Shown here: positions 16,474-25,831 of the stretch, one piece after another | How the letters are laid out: every line of letters begins with the position of its first letter | Position numbering within the stretch: the stretch's first letter is position 1 | Assembly: GCF_003143515.1 (NCBI RefSeq) | Contig: NZ_CP029343.1 | Coordinates: 1,674,001-1,738,000, forward strand | Length of the DNA stretch: 64,000 bases | Source: Massilia oculi | GTDB lineage: Bacteria; Pseudomonadota; Gammaproteobacteria; Burkholderiales; Burkholderiaceae_D | Reading direction: 5' to 3' | Position numbers and translations under genes: made by a program | Notes under the pieces: generated by a model | Databases searched by the model: none | What the model was told of the DNA's origin: nothing | Seen by the model: the letters and a program-made list of their open reading frames with translations, nothing else

Positions 16474-17218
16474 TATGTCGATCGCGTCGACGGCGCCGAC
16501 CGCGGCCACCAGCGCCACCCGCCCTACCGCCGGCCTCGGCGGCGGCGACGCCAGCTTCGGCCGGCTGTTCAGCGAGCTGCAGGGCGAAGTGACCGCCTAC
16601 ATCCAGCATGGCGATGCCGGCGCCGACAGCGGCGCGGCCAGCAGCCTCTCCGCGGAAGGCGCCCTGCTGCGCCTCCGCGCCAGCGGCCTGATCATGGGTG
16701 AAGAAGACCGGGTGGACGCGGCCACGGCCAGCGGCGGCGCGGCCGCCAACACGCCTGAGCAGCAGGCTTTCCTGGACAGCATCGCGCCATGGGCGCGCCA
16801 GGCCGCCGAGCGCCTGGGCGTGGCGCCGGAACTGGTGCAGGCCCACGCCGCGCTGGAATCGGGCTGGGGCCAGCGGCCGCTGCGCACCGCCGACGGCGCC
16901 AGCAGCCACAACCTGTTCGGGATCAAGGCCGGCGCCGGCTGGAACGGCGCGACCGGCGACTCGAGCACCACGGAATATGTGAACGGCGCCGCGCTCAAGA
17001 CGCGCGAACGCTTCCGCGCCTACCCGAACGCGGCCAGCGCCTTCCAGGATTACACCCGGGTATTGATGGACAATCCGCGCTACCGCGGCGCCCTGAATAC
17101 CGGCAGCGATGCCCAGGCCTTCGCCCAGGGCCTGGCGCGCGGCGGTTATGCCACCGACCCCGGCTACGCCGCCAAGCTGGCCCGCATCGCGGGCGCTCTG
17201 CAGGGATCGAAGGAGTGA
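16460..17218 (+). CDS. Flagellum-associated GH73 glucosaminidase (FlgJ C-terminal-domain type)
   Basis: This 252-residue protein is a peptidoglycan hydrolase of the glucosaminidase (GH73) type, which opens the cell wall for the rod. The catalytic domain spans about residues 95-245, with LVQAHAALESGWGQ (putative catalytic Glu), SSHNLFGIKAGAGW, TEYVNGAALKTRERFRAY, a FQDYTRVLMDNPRY segment and GGYATDPGYAAKL. The first 90 residues are low complexity and lack the FlgJ rod-binding domain, which is encoded by a separate gene at 23991. The start at 16460 overlaps flgN; an ATG at 16475 is possible. It is the C-terminal half of a normally fused FlgJ. Confidence 0.9.
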   Translation: MRHADMSIASTAPTAATSATRPTAGLGGGDASFGRLFSELQGEVTAYIQHGDAGADSGAASSLSAEGALLRLRASGLIMGEEDRVDAATASGGAAANTPEQQAFLDSIAPWARQAAERLGVAPELVQAHAALESGWGQRPLRTADGASSHNLFGIKAGAGWNGATGDSSTTEYVNGAALKTRERFRAYPNAASAFQDYTRVLMDNPRYRGALNTGSDAQAFAQGLARGGYATDPGYAAKLARIAGALQGSKE

Positions 17219-17222
17219 AGTC

Positions 17223-17930
17223 TCATTCGCCCAGCGGCATGTCGATCGGCTGCACGGCGCCGGCGCCCAGTACCCGCATGCGCACCACCTGGCCGCTGGC
17301 GCTGTTCTTGACCCGCACCACCGCGCCGCGCGCGCCGGCGTCGAGCGCCTCGCCCGCCATGCTGACCTCGATGCCGTCCTGGCGCGCCGTCATGACCACC
17401 GTCTCGCCGCGTTTCACCACGATCGGCGCCACCAGCTGGCTGGCGCGCAGGACCTCGCCCGCGCGCAGGCTGCGCCGGCTGGACTGGCCGACGGCTTCGT
17501 CGAGCATGCCGATCGGATCGCGCACCTGGCTGATGTCGCGCCGCTCGAGCGTGACGTCGGCCTCGGAGAGTTCGCGGTTGGCCGCCACCGGCGCCGCTGT
17601 CACCGCCACCAGGGCCGAGATGCGGGCCCGCACCACGAAATCGTGGCGCCAGCCCTTGCCGTCCGGGCAGCGCGCCACGAAGCGCATGCGCGCCGGCTGG
17701 CGCGTGTCGATCGCCTCGACCATGACCGGCCCCTTGCAGGCCGGCGGCGGACGGCTGCTCGACACCGTCAGGTCGAACTGGGGATCGCCCAGCCCGATGG
17801 CGTCGGCGCCCTTCTCGAGCTGCTCGCGCGCCGCTTGTTCTATTTCTACGGAAAGAGTTTGTGCCGCCCCTGCTGTGGTGCACAACAGACAGGTTACAAT
17901 ACTTAGAGTTGCCTTAAGGAAAGCAATCAT
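17223..17930 (-). CDS. flgA: FlgA, P-ring assembly chaperone
   Basis: FlgA is a periplasmic chaperone for P-ring (FlgI) assembly. The 235-residue protein has a signal peptide (about 1-23, ending near GAAQ), a middle domain with a Cys pair (PPPACKGPVMV and FVARCPDGKGW) and a C-terminal SAF/FlgA domain (LRAGEVLRASQLVAPIVVKRGETVVMTA, GARGAVVRVKNSASGQVV). It is the only reversed gene in this part of the cluster and is divergent from flgB, the common arrangement. Its stop lies four bases from that of the glucosaminidase gene. Confidence 0.95.
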   Translation of the reverse strand: MIAFLKATLSIVTCLLCTTAGAAQTLSVEIEQAAREQLEKGADAIGLGDPQFDLTVSSSRPPPACKGPVMVEAIDTRQPARMRFVARCPDGKGWRHDFVVRARISALVAVTAAPVAANRELSEADVTLERRDISQVRDPIGMLDEAVGQSSRRSLRAGEVLRASQLVAPIVVKRGETVVMTARQDGIEVSMAGEALDAGARGAVVRVKNSASGQVVRMRVLGAGAVQPIDMPLGE

Positions 17931-17998
17931 TGGACAATACGGGTCAGGCGGAAAGGCCCATTCTAACCAAACTCACAGCAGTTCACTGGAGAATCTCC

Positions 17999-18358
17999 AT
18001 GTCGATTAATTTCAAGGAAGCTCTCGGCGTCAGCGCCGATGCGCTCCAGTTGCGCGCCGAACGCACCCGCGTGCTGGCAGCGAACATCGCCAACGAGAGC
18101 ACGCCTGGCTATACGGCACGCGACCTCGATTTCGCCGCCGTGATGCAGGCCCGGATGGACGCCGACGATGGCGCGCCGACCTTGTCGGAAGATGGCCCCT
18201 TGTTCCGCGTCCCCTACCACCCGAGCGCCGACGGCAATACCGTCGAGATCGGCATCGAGCAGGCCGCCTTTTCGCAGAACGCCTCCGATTTCCAGACCAG
18301 CCTGACCTTCATCAATATGAAGCTGCGCGGCCTCAACAAAGCCATCACCGGCCAATAA
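17999..18358 (+). CDS. flgB: FlgB, proximal rod protein
   Basis: FlgB is one of the proximal rod proteins. The ATG at 17999 is chosen (119 residues, GGAG upstream); a longer frame from the flgA boundary at 17930 adds 23 unlike residues. The N-terminal rod/hook motif ERTRVLAANIANESTPGYTARDLDFAAVM is typical, and the C-terminal FQTSLTFINMKLRGLNKAI closes the coiled coil. It opens the flgBCDEFGHIJ operon. Confidence 0.96.
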   Translation: MSINFKEALGVSADALQLRAERTRVLAANIANESTPGYTARDLDFAAVMQARMDADDGAPTLSEDGPLFRVPYHPSADGNTVEIGIEQAAFSQNASDFQTSLTFINMKLRGLNKAITGQ

Positions 18359-18368
18359 GGAGCGCTGA

Positions 18369-18773
18369 ATGAGTTTCAAAGACATTTCCCTGATCGCCGG
18401 CTCGGCCATGGCGGCCCAGACCGTGCGCCTGAACACGATCGCCAGTAACCTGGCCAACGCCAATGCCGCGGCCACCACCGAAGCCGAGGCCTACCGCGCG
18501 CGCAAGCCGGTGTTCGCCGCGATGCTCGACGGCGAAGGCGTGGCCAAGGTCAAGGTGCTGGACGTGGTGCAGTCGAGCGAGCCGCTGCGCCGCATGCACG
18601 AGCCGGACAATCCGCTGGCCGACGCCGACGGCATGGTGTACTACGCCAACGTCAATGAAGTGGCCGAGATGGCCGACATGATGGCCGCCTCGCGCGCCTT
18701 CGAAACCAATGTCGAGGTCATGGGCCGCATCAAGTCGATGCAGCAGTCCCTGATCCGGATGGGAGAAAGCTGA
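18369..18773 (+). CDS. flgC: FlgC, proximal rod protein
   Basis: FlgC is a proximal rod protein. The 134-residue product is of family length and has the rod motif VRLNTIASNLANANAAATTEAEAYRARKPVFAAM at the N-terminus and NVNEVAEMADMMAASRAFETNVEVM with KSMQQSLIRMGE at the C-terminus. AAGGAG lies just before the start. Confidence 0.97.
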   Translation: MSFKDISLIAGSAMAAQTVRLNTIASNLANANAAATTEAEAYRARKPVFAAMLDGEGVAKVKVLDVVQSSEPLRRMHEPDNPLADADGMVYYANVNEVAEMADMMAASRAFETNVEVMGRIKSMQQSLIRMGES

Positions 18774-18775
18774 TC

Positions 18776-19459
18776 ATGGTTACCACCACCAATAATTTCG
18801 GCTTCAGCAGCAATTACAGCAGCACCAGCACCAGCCCGGCCGGCGTGCCGATGAGCGAGAACAAGGACATGTTCACCAAGCTGCTGGTGGCGCAGATCCG
18901 CAACCAGGACCCGCTGGCGCCATCCGACCCGGCCACCTTCGTCAACCAGCTGTCGCAGCTGTCGCAGACCGAGGCGCTGGAAAACATGACGCAAACCACC
19001 GCCGCCAGCGCCACCATGCTGCAGAGCCTGCAAGTGCTGGCGATGGGCGGTCAGGTCGGCAGCCAGGTCTCGGTCGAGACCTCGCGCGTCGAACTGGGCG
19101 ACGGTCCGATCACCGGCAGCGTGCGCCTGGAAGGCGCCAGCACCCTCACCCATGTGATCCTGACCGACGTGGCCGGCAAGCAGACGAAGATCGAACTGCC
19201 GCCGCACGGCATCGGCGGCCAGGCATTCACGCTCGACCCGTCCAAGCTCGGCCTCCCGGCAGGCAAGTACAGCATCGCCGCCGAATCGTCGGACGGCACC
19301 AAGCCGGCGATCGAGATCAACGGCCGGCTGAATAGCGTGCGCCTCGATTCGACCGGCGGCATCCTGATGCAGGTGGCCGGCATCGGTGAAGTCGAGCCGG
19401 GCTGGATCACGGGTTTCAATGGCAAGAACACTTCCGCCGACCTGGCGTTCACCAACTAA
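18776..19459 (+). CDS. flgD: FlgD, hook cap/scaffold protein
   Basis: FlgD caps the growing hook and is removed when the hook is complete. The 227-residue protein has the conserved N-terminal export and assembly segment MFTKLLVAQIRNQDPLAPSDPATFVNQLSQLSQTEALENM (read here in two parts) and a C-terminal FlgD immunoglobulin/tudor-like region with VILTDVAGKQTKIELPPH and LPAGKYSIAAE. It follows flgC after two bases. Confidence 0.96.
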   Translation: MVTTTNNFGFSSNYSSTSTSPAGVPMSENKDMFTKLLVAQIRNQDPLAPSDPATFVNQLSQLSQTEALENMTQTTAASATMLQSLQVLAMGGQVGSQVSVETSRVELGDGPITGSVRLEGASTLTHVILTDVAGKQTKIELPPHGIGGQAFTLDPSKLGLPAGKYSIAAESSDGTKPAIEINGRLNSVRLDSTGGILMQVAGIGEVEPGWITGFNGKNTSADLAFTN

Positions 19460-19470
19460 AGGATTCCCCC

Positions 19471-20667
19471 ATGAGCTTCAATATCGCCCTGTCGGGCATC
19501 CAGGCCATCAACGAGCAGCTGAACACCCTGTCGAACAATATCGCCAACGCCGGCACCTACGGCTTCAAGAGCAGCCGCGCCAACTTCGCGTCGGTGTATG
19601 CGGGCGACATGGCCAACGGCGTGCAGGTGGGTTCGCTGACCCAGAACATCGGCCAGAACGGCAGCCTGCAGACCACCGGCCGCGGCCTCGACGCCGCCAT
19701 CCTCGGCCGCGGTTTCTTCACCAGCCGCGACGCCCAGGGCGTGGTCTCGTATTCGCGGGTCGGCATCTTCAACACCAACGCCGACGGCTACCTGGTGGAC
19801 GCCACCGGCAAGCGCGTGCAGGGCTATGGCCCGACGGTGAACGGCGTGCTGGGCACCTTGGGCGATATCGAGATCCCGACCGGCCAGATTCCGGCAGTGG
19901 CGACCACCCGGGCGACCTACACCGGCAATATGTCGAACGACTGGGACGTCAAGCCTGCCGCAGCCTTCGACATGACCAATGCAAGCACCTACAATATGGT
20001 GAAGCAATCGGTGGTCTATGATTCGCTCGGCACCCAGCACACCGTATCGCAATACTTCCTCAAGACCGATGACGACACCGTCACGGTTCGCTACAGCATC
20101 AATGGCGCAGCCCCGACCGCTGCCCAGACCCACCCGCTGAATTTCGAGGCGAATGGCCAACTGCAAGCGGCCTCGGGCACGGGCCCGACCCCGGCTCTGA
20201 CGTTCACGCCGCCGGGCGCAAATCCGCTGACGTTCAGCTTCGATTACACGGGCACCACCAAATTCGCCGGCGAAGCGACCACCACCGGCAACCGTCCCAA
20301 CGGCTACGCCTCGGGCACCTTCGTCGGCGTGGAACTGTCCGAGAATGGCTCGATCGTCGCCAAGTACAGCAACGAGCAGCAGCAGATCGTCGGCACCGTG
20401 GCGATCGCCACCTTCCCGGACGAAGGCAGCCTGGCCCCGACCAGCGACACCACCTGGGTCGCCAACGCCAACTCGGGCGCGCCGCTGTATACCACTCCGG
20501 GCGTCGGCCTGGGCGGCAAGCTGTCCAAGGGTTCGCTGGAAGGCTCGAACGTGGACATCACCTCGGAACTGGTCGGCCTGATGACCTCGCAGCGCAACTA
20601 CCAGGCCAACTCGAAGGTGATCACCGCCGAGAACCAGATGATGCAGTCGCTGATGCAGGCGCTGTAA
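19471..20667 (+). CDS. flgE: FlgE, flagellar hook protein
   Basis: FlgE polymerises into the hook, the universal joint. The 398-residue protein has the N-terminal hook motif LSGIQAINEQLNTLSNNIANAGTYGFKSSRANF, a variable surface-exposed middle and the C-terminal motif SNVDITSELVGLMTSQRNYQANSKVITAENQMMQ. Its length is near that of enteric FlgE. A ribosome-binding site (AAAGGA) precedes the start. Confidence 0.97.
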   Translation: MSFNIALSGIQAINEQLNTLSNNIANAGTYGFKSSRANFASVYAGDMANGVQVGSLTQNIGQNGSLQTTGRGLDAAILGRGFFTSRDAQGVVSYSRVGIFNTNADGYLVDATGKRVQGYGPTVNGVLGTLGDIEIPTGQIPAVATTRATYTGNMSNDWDVKPAAAFDMTNASTYNMVKQSVVYDSLGTQHTVSQYFLKTDDDTVTVRYSINGAAPTAAQTHPLNFEANGQLQAASGTGPTPALTFTPPGANPLTFSFDYTGTTKFAGEATTTGNRPNGYASGTFVGVELSENGSIVAKYSNEQQQIVGTVAIATFPDEGSLAPTSDTTWVANANSGAPLYTTPGVGLGGKLSKGSLEGSNVDITSELVGLMTSQRNYQANSKVITAENQMMQSLMQAL

Positions 20668-20678
20668 GCGGTTAAAGC

Positions 20679-21404
20679 ATGGACAAGTTCATCTTCACTG
20701 CCGTCAGCGGCGCCGAACGCACCCTGCGCGCGCAGCAGGTGCGCGCCAACAACCTGGCCAACGCCGACACCCCGGGCTTCCGCGCCAATATCGAGCTGGC
20801 CTCGGTGCAGGCGCTGGGCGGCTACGGCTTCGACGACGTGCACCTGTCGCGCAACCAGGCCGACGCCGTGTCGGTACGCAGCGGCGCCGTGCGCGACACC
20901 GGCCGTTCGCTCGACGTCGCCGTCAACGGCAATGGCTACCTGGCGGTGGAGTTCGGCGAAGCCGAGGCCTACACCCGCGCCGGCGCGATCGACATCGACG
21001 CCAACGGCGCGCTGTCGGTCAACGGTCGGCCGCTGCTGGGCGAAGGCGGCGCCATCGTGCTGCCGCCGCATACCGCGGTCGACATCGCCAATGACGGCAC
21101 CATCTCGGTGATGCCGGAAGGCGGCACCGTGACCCAGATCATCGACCGCCTGCGCCTTGTCAGCGCCGACGGCGCCCAGCTGACCAAGAACGAGGCCGGC
21201 CTGATCGTCACACGCGATGGCCAGCCACTGGCGCTTGATGCGAACGTCACCGTGCGCGGCCGCGCTCTCGAGGGCAGCAATGTCTCGGCGGTGGAAGAAA
21301 TGGTTGCCGTGATGAGCCTGAACCGCAGCTTCGAGCTGCAGATGAAGATGTTCAAGGCCAGCGACAGCATGAACGAGTCGGGCAACCGGCTCCTCGGTGC
21401 GTAA
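20679..21404 (+). CDS. flgF: FlgF, proximal rod protein
   Basis: FlgF belongs to the rod between FlgC and FlgG. The 241-residue protein has the N-terminal rod signature RANNLANADTPGFRANIELASV and the C-terminal EGSNVSAVEEMVAVMSLNRSFELQMKMF. It sits in its standard position before flgG. Confidence 0.96.
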   Translation: MDKFIFTAVSGAERTLRAQQVRANNLANADTPGFRANIELASVQALGGYGFDDVHLSRNQADAVSVRSGAVRDTGRSLDVAVNGNGYLAVEFGEAEAYTRAGAIDIDANGALSVNGRPLLGEGGAIVLPPHTAVDIANDGTISVMPEGGTVTQIIDRLRLVSADGAQLTKNEAGLIVTRDGQPLALDANVTVRGRALEGSNVSAVEEMVAVMSLNRSFELQMKMFKASDSMNESGNRLLGA

Positions 21405-21432
21405 GCATCGGCACACTCAATAGGGAGCAAGC

Positions 21433-22218
21433 ATGAATCCAGCAATGTGGATCAGCAAGACCGGCGTGCAGGCACAGGATGCCAAGCTGCAGGCCATCGC
21501 CAACAATCTGGCCAACGTCAACACCGTCGGCTTCAAGCGCGACCGCGTCGTGTTCGAAGACCTGTTCTACCAGGTCGACGCCCAGCCGGGCGCCCAGAAC
21601 GCCGACAACACCGTCAACGGCGGCGTCCAGCTCGGCAACGGCGTGCGCGTGGTCGGCACCCAGAAGGCCTTCACCAACGGCAGCCTGCAGACCACCAGCC
21701 AGCCGCTCGACGTCGCCATCTCGGGCGCGGGCTTCCTGCAGGTGCTGCGTCCTAGCGGCGAACCGGCCTATACCCGCGCCGGCCAGCTGAAGGTCGACCC
21801 GAACGGCACGCTGACCAATGCCCAGGGCCTGGCCATCGTGCCGCAGATCACGATCCCGCAGAATGCCAGCGGCGTCACCATCGGCGAGAACGGCGTGGTC
21901 TCGGTGACCTTCCCGAACCAGCCGGCGCCGCAGGAAATCGGCCAGATCAACCTGACCGCCTTCATCAACCCGACCGGCCTCCTGGCCCTAGGCGACAACC
22001 TGTTCCAGGAAACCGCCGCCAGCGGCGCGCCGAACGAAGGCCGTCCGGGCGACGCCGCCTTCGGCACCCTGAAGCAGGGCGCGCTGGAAGGCTCGAACGT
22101 GCAGGTGGTCGAAGAGATGGTCGACATGATCGCGGCCCAGCGCACCTACGAGATGAACACCAAGGTGCTGTCGGCGGCCGACAATATGCTGCAATACCTG
22201 TCGCAGGCGGCGCGCTGA
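21433..22218 (+). CDS. flgG: FlgG, distal rod protein
   Basis: FlgG forms the distal rod that passes through the P and L rings. The 261-residue length and motifs fit the family: KTGVQAQDAKLQAIANNLANVNTVGFKRDRVVFEDLFYQ at the N-terminus (shown in part) and EGSNVQVVEEMVDMIAAQRTYEMNTKVLSAADNMLQ at the C-terminus. Its stop overlaps the flgH start by one base. Confidence 0.98.
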   Translation: MNPAMWISKTGVQAQDAKLQAIANNLANVNTVGFKRDRVVFEDLFYQVDAQPGAQNADNTVNGGVQLGNGVRVVGTQKAFTNGSLQTTSQPLDVAISGAGFLQVLRPSGEPAYTRAGQLKVDPNGTLTNAQGLAIVPQITIPQNASGVTIGENGVVSVTFPNQPAPQEIGQINLTAFINPTGLLALGDNLFQETAASGAPNEGRPGDAAFGTLKQGALEGSNVQVVEEMVDMIAAQRTYEMNTKVLSAADNMLQYLSQAAR

Positions 22219-22871
22219 TGAAAGCGCTGGCCGCCCTACTCGGCATCGTCCTGCTGGCCGGCTGCGCCACGCCGGCCCAGGTCGCCATGCGCGACGACGA
22301 TGACGACCACATGCCGCTGCAGCGCATGGCGCGCGGCGGCGTCTCGGGCGGCGTATTCACCGCCGACACCGTCTCGCTGACCTCGGACAGCCGCGCCTAC
22401 CGCGTGGGCGACGCCGTCACCGTGATCCTGCAAGAGACGACCCAGGCCAGCAAGCGCGCCGGCACCAGCATCTCGAAGGGCTCTTCGATCGGCATTTCCC
22501 CGCTCGCCGCGCTCGGCAAGGTCTACGACAAGGCGGCGGTCGACATCACGGCCGACCGCGATTTCCAGGGCGACGCCACCAGTACCCAGCAGAATGCGCT
22601 GTCCGGCTCGCTGACCGTGATCGTGCAGGAAGTGCTGCCCAACGGCCTGCTGCGCGTGGCCGGCGAAAAGAACCTGATGCTGAACCAGGGCGAGGAATTC
22701 GTGCGCCTGAAGGGCTTCGTGCGCGCGGCCGACGTCGACGCCGACAACCGCGTGTCCTCGCTGCGCGTGGCCAATGCCCGCATCGCCTACTCGGCGCGCG
22801 GCGCGCTGGCCGACGCCAACCAGCCTGGCTGGCTGACGCGCTTCTTCAACAGCCCATTGATGCCGTTCTGA
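22218..22871 (+). CDS. flgH: FlgH, L-ring lipoprotein
   Basis: FlgH is the outer-membrane lipoprotein of the L ring. The 217-residue protein begins with a lipoprotein signal peptide and lipobox LLAGC (Cys 16). Family segments include [58 protein letters not shown] and [28 protein letters not shown]. It is translationally coupled to flgG. Confidence 0.97.
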   Translation: MKALAALLGIVLLAGCATPAQVAMRDDDDDHMPLQRMARGGVSGGVFTADTVSLTSDSRAYRVGDAVTVILQETTQASKRAGTSISKGSSIGISPLAALGKVYDKAAVDITADRDFQGDATSTQQNALSGSLTVIVQEVLPNGLLRVAGEKNLMLNQGEEFVRLKGFVRAADVDADNRVSSLRVANARIAYSARGALADANQPGWLTRFFNSPLMPF

Positions 22872-22881
22872 GGATTCCATC

Positions 22882-23991
22882 ATGAACCTGCGCCGGATTG
22901 CGCCCATCTTCTTCGCCGCCCTGCTGGTCGGCGCCGCCCTGCCCGCCACGGCGGCGCAAGCCTTGCGCAACCTGGTCAGCGTCGAAGGCGTGCGCGAAAA
23001 CCCGCTGGTCGGCTACGGCCTGGTGGTGGGCCTGAACGGCTCGGGCGACTCGACCCAGGTCAAGTTCGCCAGCCAGTCGGTCATCAACATGCTCAAGCAG
23101 TTCGGCGTGCGCCTGCCGGAAGGCGAGGACGCCAAGAACAAGAACGTGGCGGCCGTCATGGTCTCGGCCACCTTCCCGCCCGGCTACCGCCGCGGCCAGA
23201 GCATCGACGTCACCGTCTCCTCGCTGGGCGACGCCAAGAGCCTGCGCGGCGGCACCCTGCTGCTCACGCAGTTGCGCGCGGCCGACAACGAGATCTACGC
23301 CCTGGCCCAGGGCAATGTGGTGGTCGGCGGCCTGAGCGCCACCGGCCGCAGCGGCTCCTCGGTCACCGTCAACACCCCGACCGCCGGCCGGGTGCCGAAC
23401 GGCGCCATGATCGAGCGCGAGATCGCGACCGATTTCGCGACCCGCCCGCAAGTGATGCTGCGCCTGCGCCAGCCGCATTTCGAGACCGCCACCAACGTGG
23501 TCAACGCGATCAACAAGCGCTACGGCCCGATCGCCACCACCCTGGACGGCACCAGCGTCGAAGTCATCGCCCCCGAGAACCCGACCGAGCGCGTGGCCTT
23601 CGTGGCCAGCCTGAACGCCATCAGCGTGGAAGCCGGCATCGAGGTGCCGAAGGTCGTGTTCAACTCGCGCACCGGCACCGTCGTCATCGCCGACGGCCTG
23701 CGCGTGAAGGCGGCCGCCGTGACCCACGGCTCGCTCAAGGTGATCATTTCGGAAAGCTCGAACGTCAGCCAGCCGGGCCCGTTCGCGCGCGGCCAGACCG
23801 CGGTGACGCCGGAATCGAAGCTGTCGGTCGACCAGGGTTCGGGCCAGATGTTCCGCTGGCCGCCGGGCGCGCGCCTGCAGACCATCATCGATACCGTGAA
23901 CAGCCTGGGCGCCTCGCCCGACGACATCATGGCGATCCTGCAGGCCCTCGACCAGGCCGGCGCGATCGAAGGCGAACTGGTGGTGATCTGA
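22882..23991 (+). CDS. flgI: FlgI, P-ring protein
   Basis: FlgI forms the periplasmic P ring around the rod. The 369-residue protein has a signal peptide (about 1-25, ATAAQA) and the conserved sequence [30 protein letters not shown] directly after it, then [40 protein letters not shown]. Its folding depends on FlgA encoded at 17223. The stop overlaps flgJ by one base. Confidence 0.98.
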   Translation: MNLRRIAPIFFAALLVGAALPATAAQALRNLVSVEGVRENPLVGYGLVVGLNGSGDSTQVKFASQSVINMLKQFGVRLPEGEDAKNKNVAAVMVSATFPPGYRRGQSIDVTVSSLGDAKSLRGGTLLLTQLRAADNEIYALAQGNVVVGGLSATGRSGSSVTVNTPTAGRVPNGAMIEREIATDFATRPQVMLRLRQPHFETATNVVNAINKRYGPIATTLDGTSVEVIAPENPTERVAFVASLNAISVEAGIEVPKVVFNSRTGTVVIADGLRVKAAAVTHGSLKVIISESSNVSQPGPFARGQTAVTPESKLSVDQGSGQMFRWPPGARLQTIIDTVNSLGASPDDIMAILQALDQAGAIEGELVVI

Positions 23992-24329
23992 TGCGCATCG
24001 ACGACCTGCGCAACGACGCGCTCAAGACCGCCAACGAGGCGCCGGTCGCTCCCGCCGCCGACCAGCCGGACCCCGCCTACGTGGCGAAAGCGACGCAGGC
24101 CGCGGTCGAGTTCGAACGCTTCTTCATCAGCCACATGCTGCGCACGATGCGCGCCTCGACCCGCGAAATGGCGAGCGAGGACAGCGTGTTCAACAACCGC
24201 GTCAACCAGGACATGCAGGACATGGCCGACGACCTGGTGGCCGGGAACATGGCCGGCCAGCGCGCCTTCGGCATCGCCGACGCCATCCTGCGCCAGCTGG
24301 TACCGGGCGCCGGTAACGGCAAGCGTTAG
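23991..24329 (+). CDS. flgJ: FlgJ rod-binding protein, lacking the glucosaminidase domain
   Basis: This 112-residue protein corresponds only to the N-terminal half of the usual about 310-residue FlgJ: the rod-cap/scaffold domain with AAVEFERFFISHMLRTMRAS, a MQDMADDLVAGNMAGQRAFGIADAILRQL tail and no hydrolase part. The missing muramidase/glucosaminidase function is encoded separately at 16460-17218. It overlaps flgI by one base and ends the flgBCDEFGHIJ operon; a 115-base gap follows. Confidence 0.92.
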   Translation: MRIDDLRNDALKTANEAPVAPAADQPDPAYVAKATQAAVEFERFFISHMLRTMRASTREMASEDSVFNNRVNQDMQDMADDLVAGNMAGQRAFGIADAILRQLVPGAGNGKR

Positions 24330-24341
24330 CAATACCGGAAA

Positions 24342-24366
24342 CGGATCGGATCCCGGGCGCGATCCG
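24342..24366. terminator. Hairpin after flgJ, weak terminator candidate
   Basis: CGGATCG and CGATCCG form a 7-bp stem around an 11-base loop, followed on the plus strand only by ATTTATAC rather than a run of T. It could slow transcription between flgJ and flgK, but a strong intrinsic terminator is not evident. A perfect 14-bp palindrome ACAGGTTAACCTGT lies further on at 24411-24424, upstream of flgK. Confidence 0.3.
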
Positions 24367-24444
24367 ATTTATACAAGAAGCTTAATAGACAGCAATAATC
24401 GGTCGCCTTTACAGGTTAACCTGTCTCGAGGACAAATTCGCACC

Positions 24445-25824
24445 ATGACGATCATCAATAATGCCCTCTCGGGCGCCCTCGCCGCCCAGATCGCCCTGTC
24501 GGCCAGCAGCCACAACATCGCCAACCTGCAGACCAAGGGCTATACCCGCCAGTCGGCGCTCTTGATGGCGGTCGGTCCGGATGCCAGCGGCCGCTCGGCC
24601 GGCAATGGCGTGCAGGTGACCTCGCTGCTGCGCTTCTCGGACAACTACAAGACCCAGGCCATGTGGCGCGCCAATTCCGACCAGGGCGCGTACTCGCAGT
24701 CGCAGCACTACCTGACCCAGCTCGAAAGCGTGATGGGCGACGCCTCGGCCAGCCTGTCGGCCGGCATCGACGACTTCTTCAAGGCGATCAACGCGGTGGC
24801 GGGCGACCCGGGCTCGACGCCGCTGCGCCAGCAGGTGCTGACCGCGGCCGGCCTGATGGCCGAGCGGTTCAACGGCCTGAACAACGTCTTCAGCACCCAG
24901 CTGACCTCGGTGCGCCAGCAGCGCAGCGCCCTGGTCGACGCGGCCAACGTCGATATCGCCACCATCGCCCGGCTGAACCAGCAGATCATCGAGACCCAGG
25001 CCGGCGGCGTATCGGCCTCGAGCCTGATCGACGCGCGCGACCAGGCCATCGACGACCTGTCGTCCAAGATGGCGCTGGAAGTGTCGGACAATGGCGACGG
25101 CAGCCGCGACGTCTCGCTCAAGAGCGGCCAGGCGCTCGTGATCGGCAGCATGCACGGCACCCTCAAGGCGGCCGCGACGGCCGATTCGCCGCAGGCGTTC
25201 TCGATCACCTTCGCCAACTCGACCTTCACGCTCGACGCCAGCAAGATGGGCGGCCAGCTCGGCGGGCTGACCCAATTCGAGATCAATACCCTGCTGCCGC
25301 TGCAGGAGGACGTCGACGCCCTGGCGCAAGAGGTCGTCACCCGCGTCAACGACCAGCTGACAGCAGGCTACAATGCGCCGGGTGCGGTGCCGAACGGCGT
25401 CCCGCTATTTGTCTATACCCCAGGCAATGGCTCGAACATGATCAAGACGGTTGCCGGCTTCAAGGCCGAAGACCTGGCGTTCTCGAGCGATGGCACGCCG
25501 GGCGACACCGGCAATCTGCAAAAGCTGGCCGCGCTCAAGTCCGCGTCGATCAACCTGCCCAATATCGGCAGCGTACTGCTGAGCGATGCCGACACCCAGA
25601 TGCTGGGCAAGCTGGCCGTGGACAGCAAGATCAACAAGGCCGCCCTGAAGACCGCCGAGACGGTGCGCGTGCAGTCGATCAACGACTGGCAGTCGACCAG
25701 CGGCGTCAACGAAGACGAGGAAGCGGTCAAGCTGGTGGAATTCCAGCGCATGTACCAGGCCAATATGCAGGTGATCTCGATCGCCAATTCGCTGTTCGAC
25801 GCCACCCTGGCCATGATGCAGTAA
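24445..25824 (+). CDS. flgK: FlgK, hook-filament junction protein 1
   Basis: FlgK (HAP1) joins hook to filament. The 459-residue protein has the N-terminal hook motif LSGALAAQIALSASSHNIANLQTKGYTRQSALL and the C-terminal NEDEEAVKLVEFQRMYQANMQVISIANSLFDATLAMM. It is somewhat shorter than the enteric protein (about 550), as lateral-type FlgK often are. A ribosome-binding site (GAGGA) precedes it. FlgN at 16045 is its predicted chaperone. Confidence 0.96.
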   Translation: MTIINNALSGALAAQIALSASSHNIANLQTKGYTRQSALLMAVGPDASGRSAGNGVQVTSLLRFSDNYKTQAMWRANSDQGAYSQSQHYLTQLESVMGDASASLSAGIDDFFKAINAVAGDPGSTPLRQQVLTAAGLMAERFNGLNNVFSTQLTSVRQQRSALVDAANVDIATIARLNQQIIETQAGGVSASSLIDARDQAIDDLSSKMALEVSDNGDGSRDVSLKSGQALVIGSMHGTLKAAATADSPQAFSITFANSTFTLDASKMGGQLGGLTQFEINTLLPLQEDVDALAQEVVTRVNDQLTAGYNAPGAVPNGVPLFVYTPGNGSNMIKTVAGFKAEDLAFSSDGTPGDTGNLQKLAALKSASINLPNIGSVLLSDADTQMLGKLAVDSKINKAALKTAETVRVQSINDWQSTSGVNEDEEAVKLVEFQRMYQANMQVISIANSLFDATLAMMQ

Positions 25825-25831
25825 GGAGAAC

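Noticed and set aside
24411..24424. Perfect 14-bp palindrome ACAGGTTAACCTGT just upstream of flgK
   Set aside because: Without a spacer such palindromes are expected a few times by chance in 64 kb, and no known regulator motif was matched. It is mentioned only as context.
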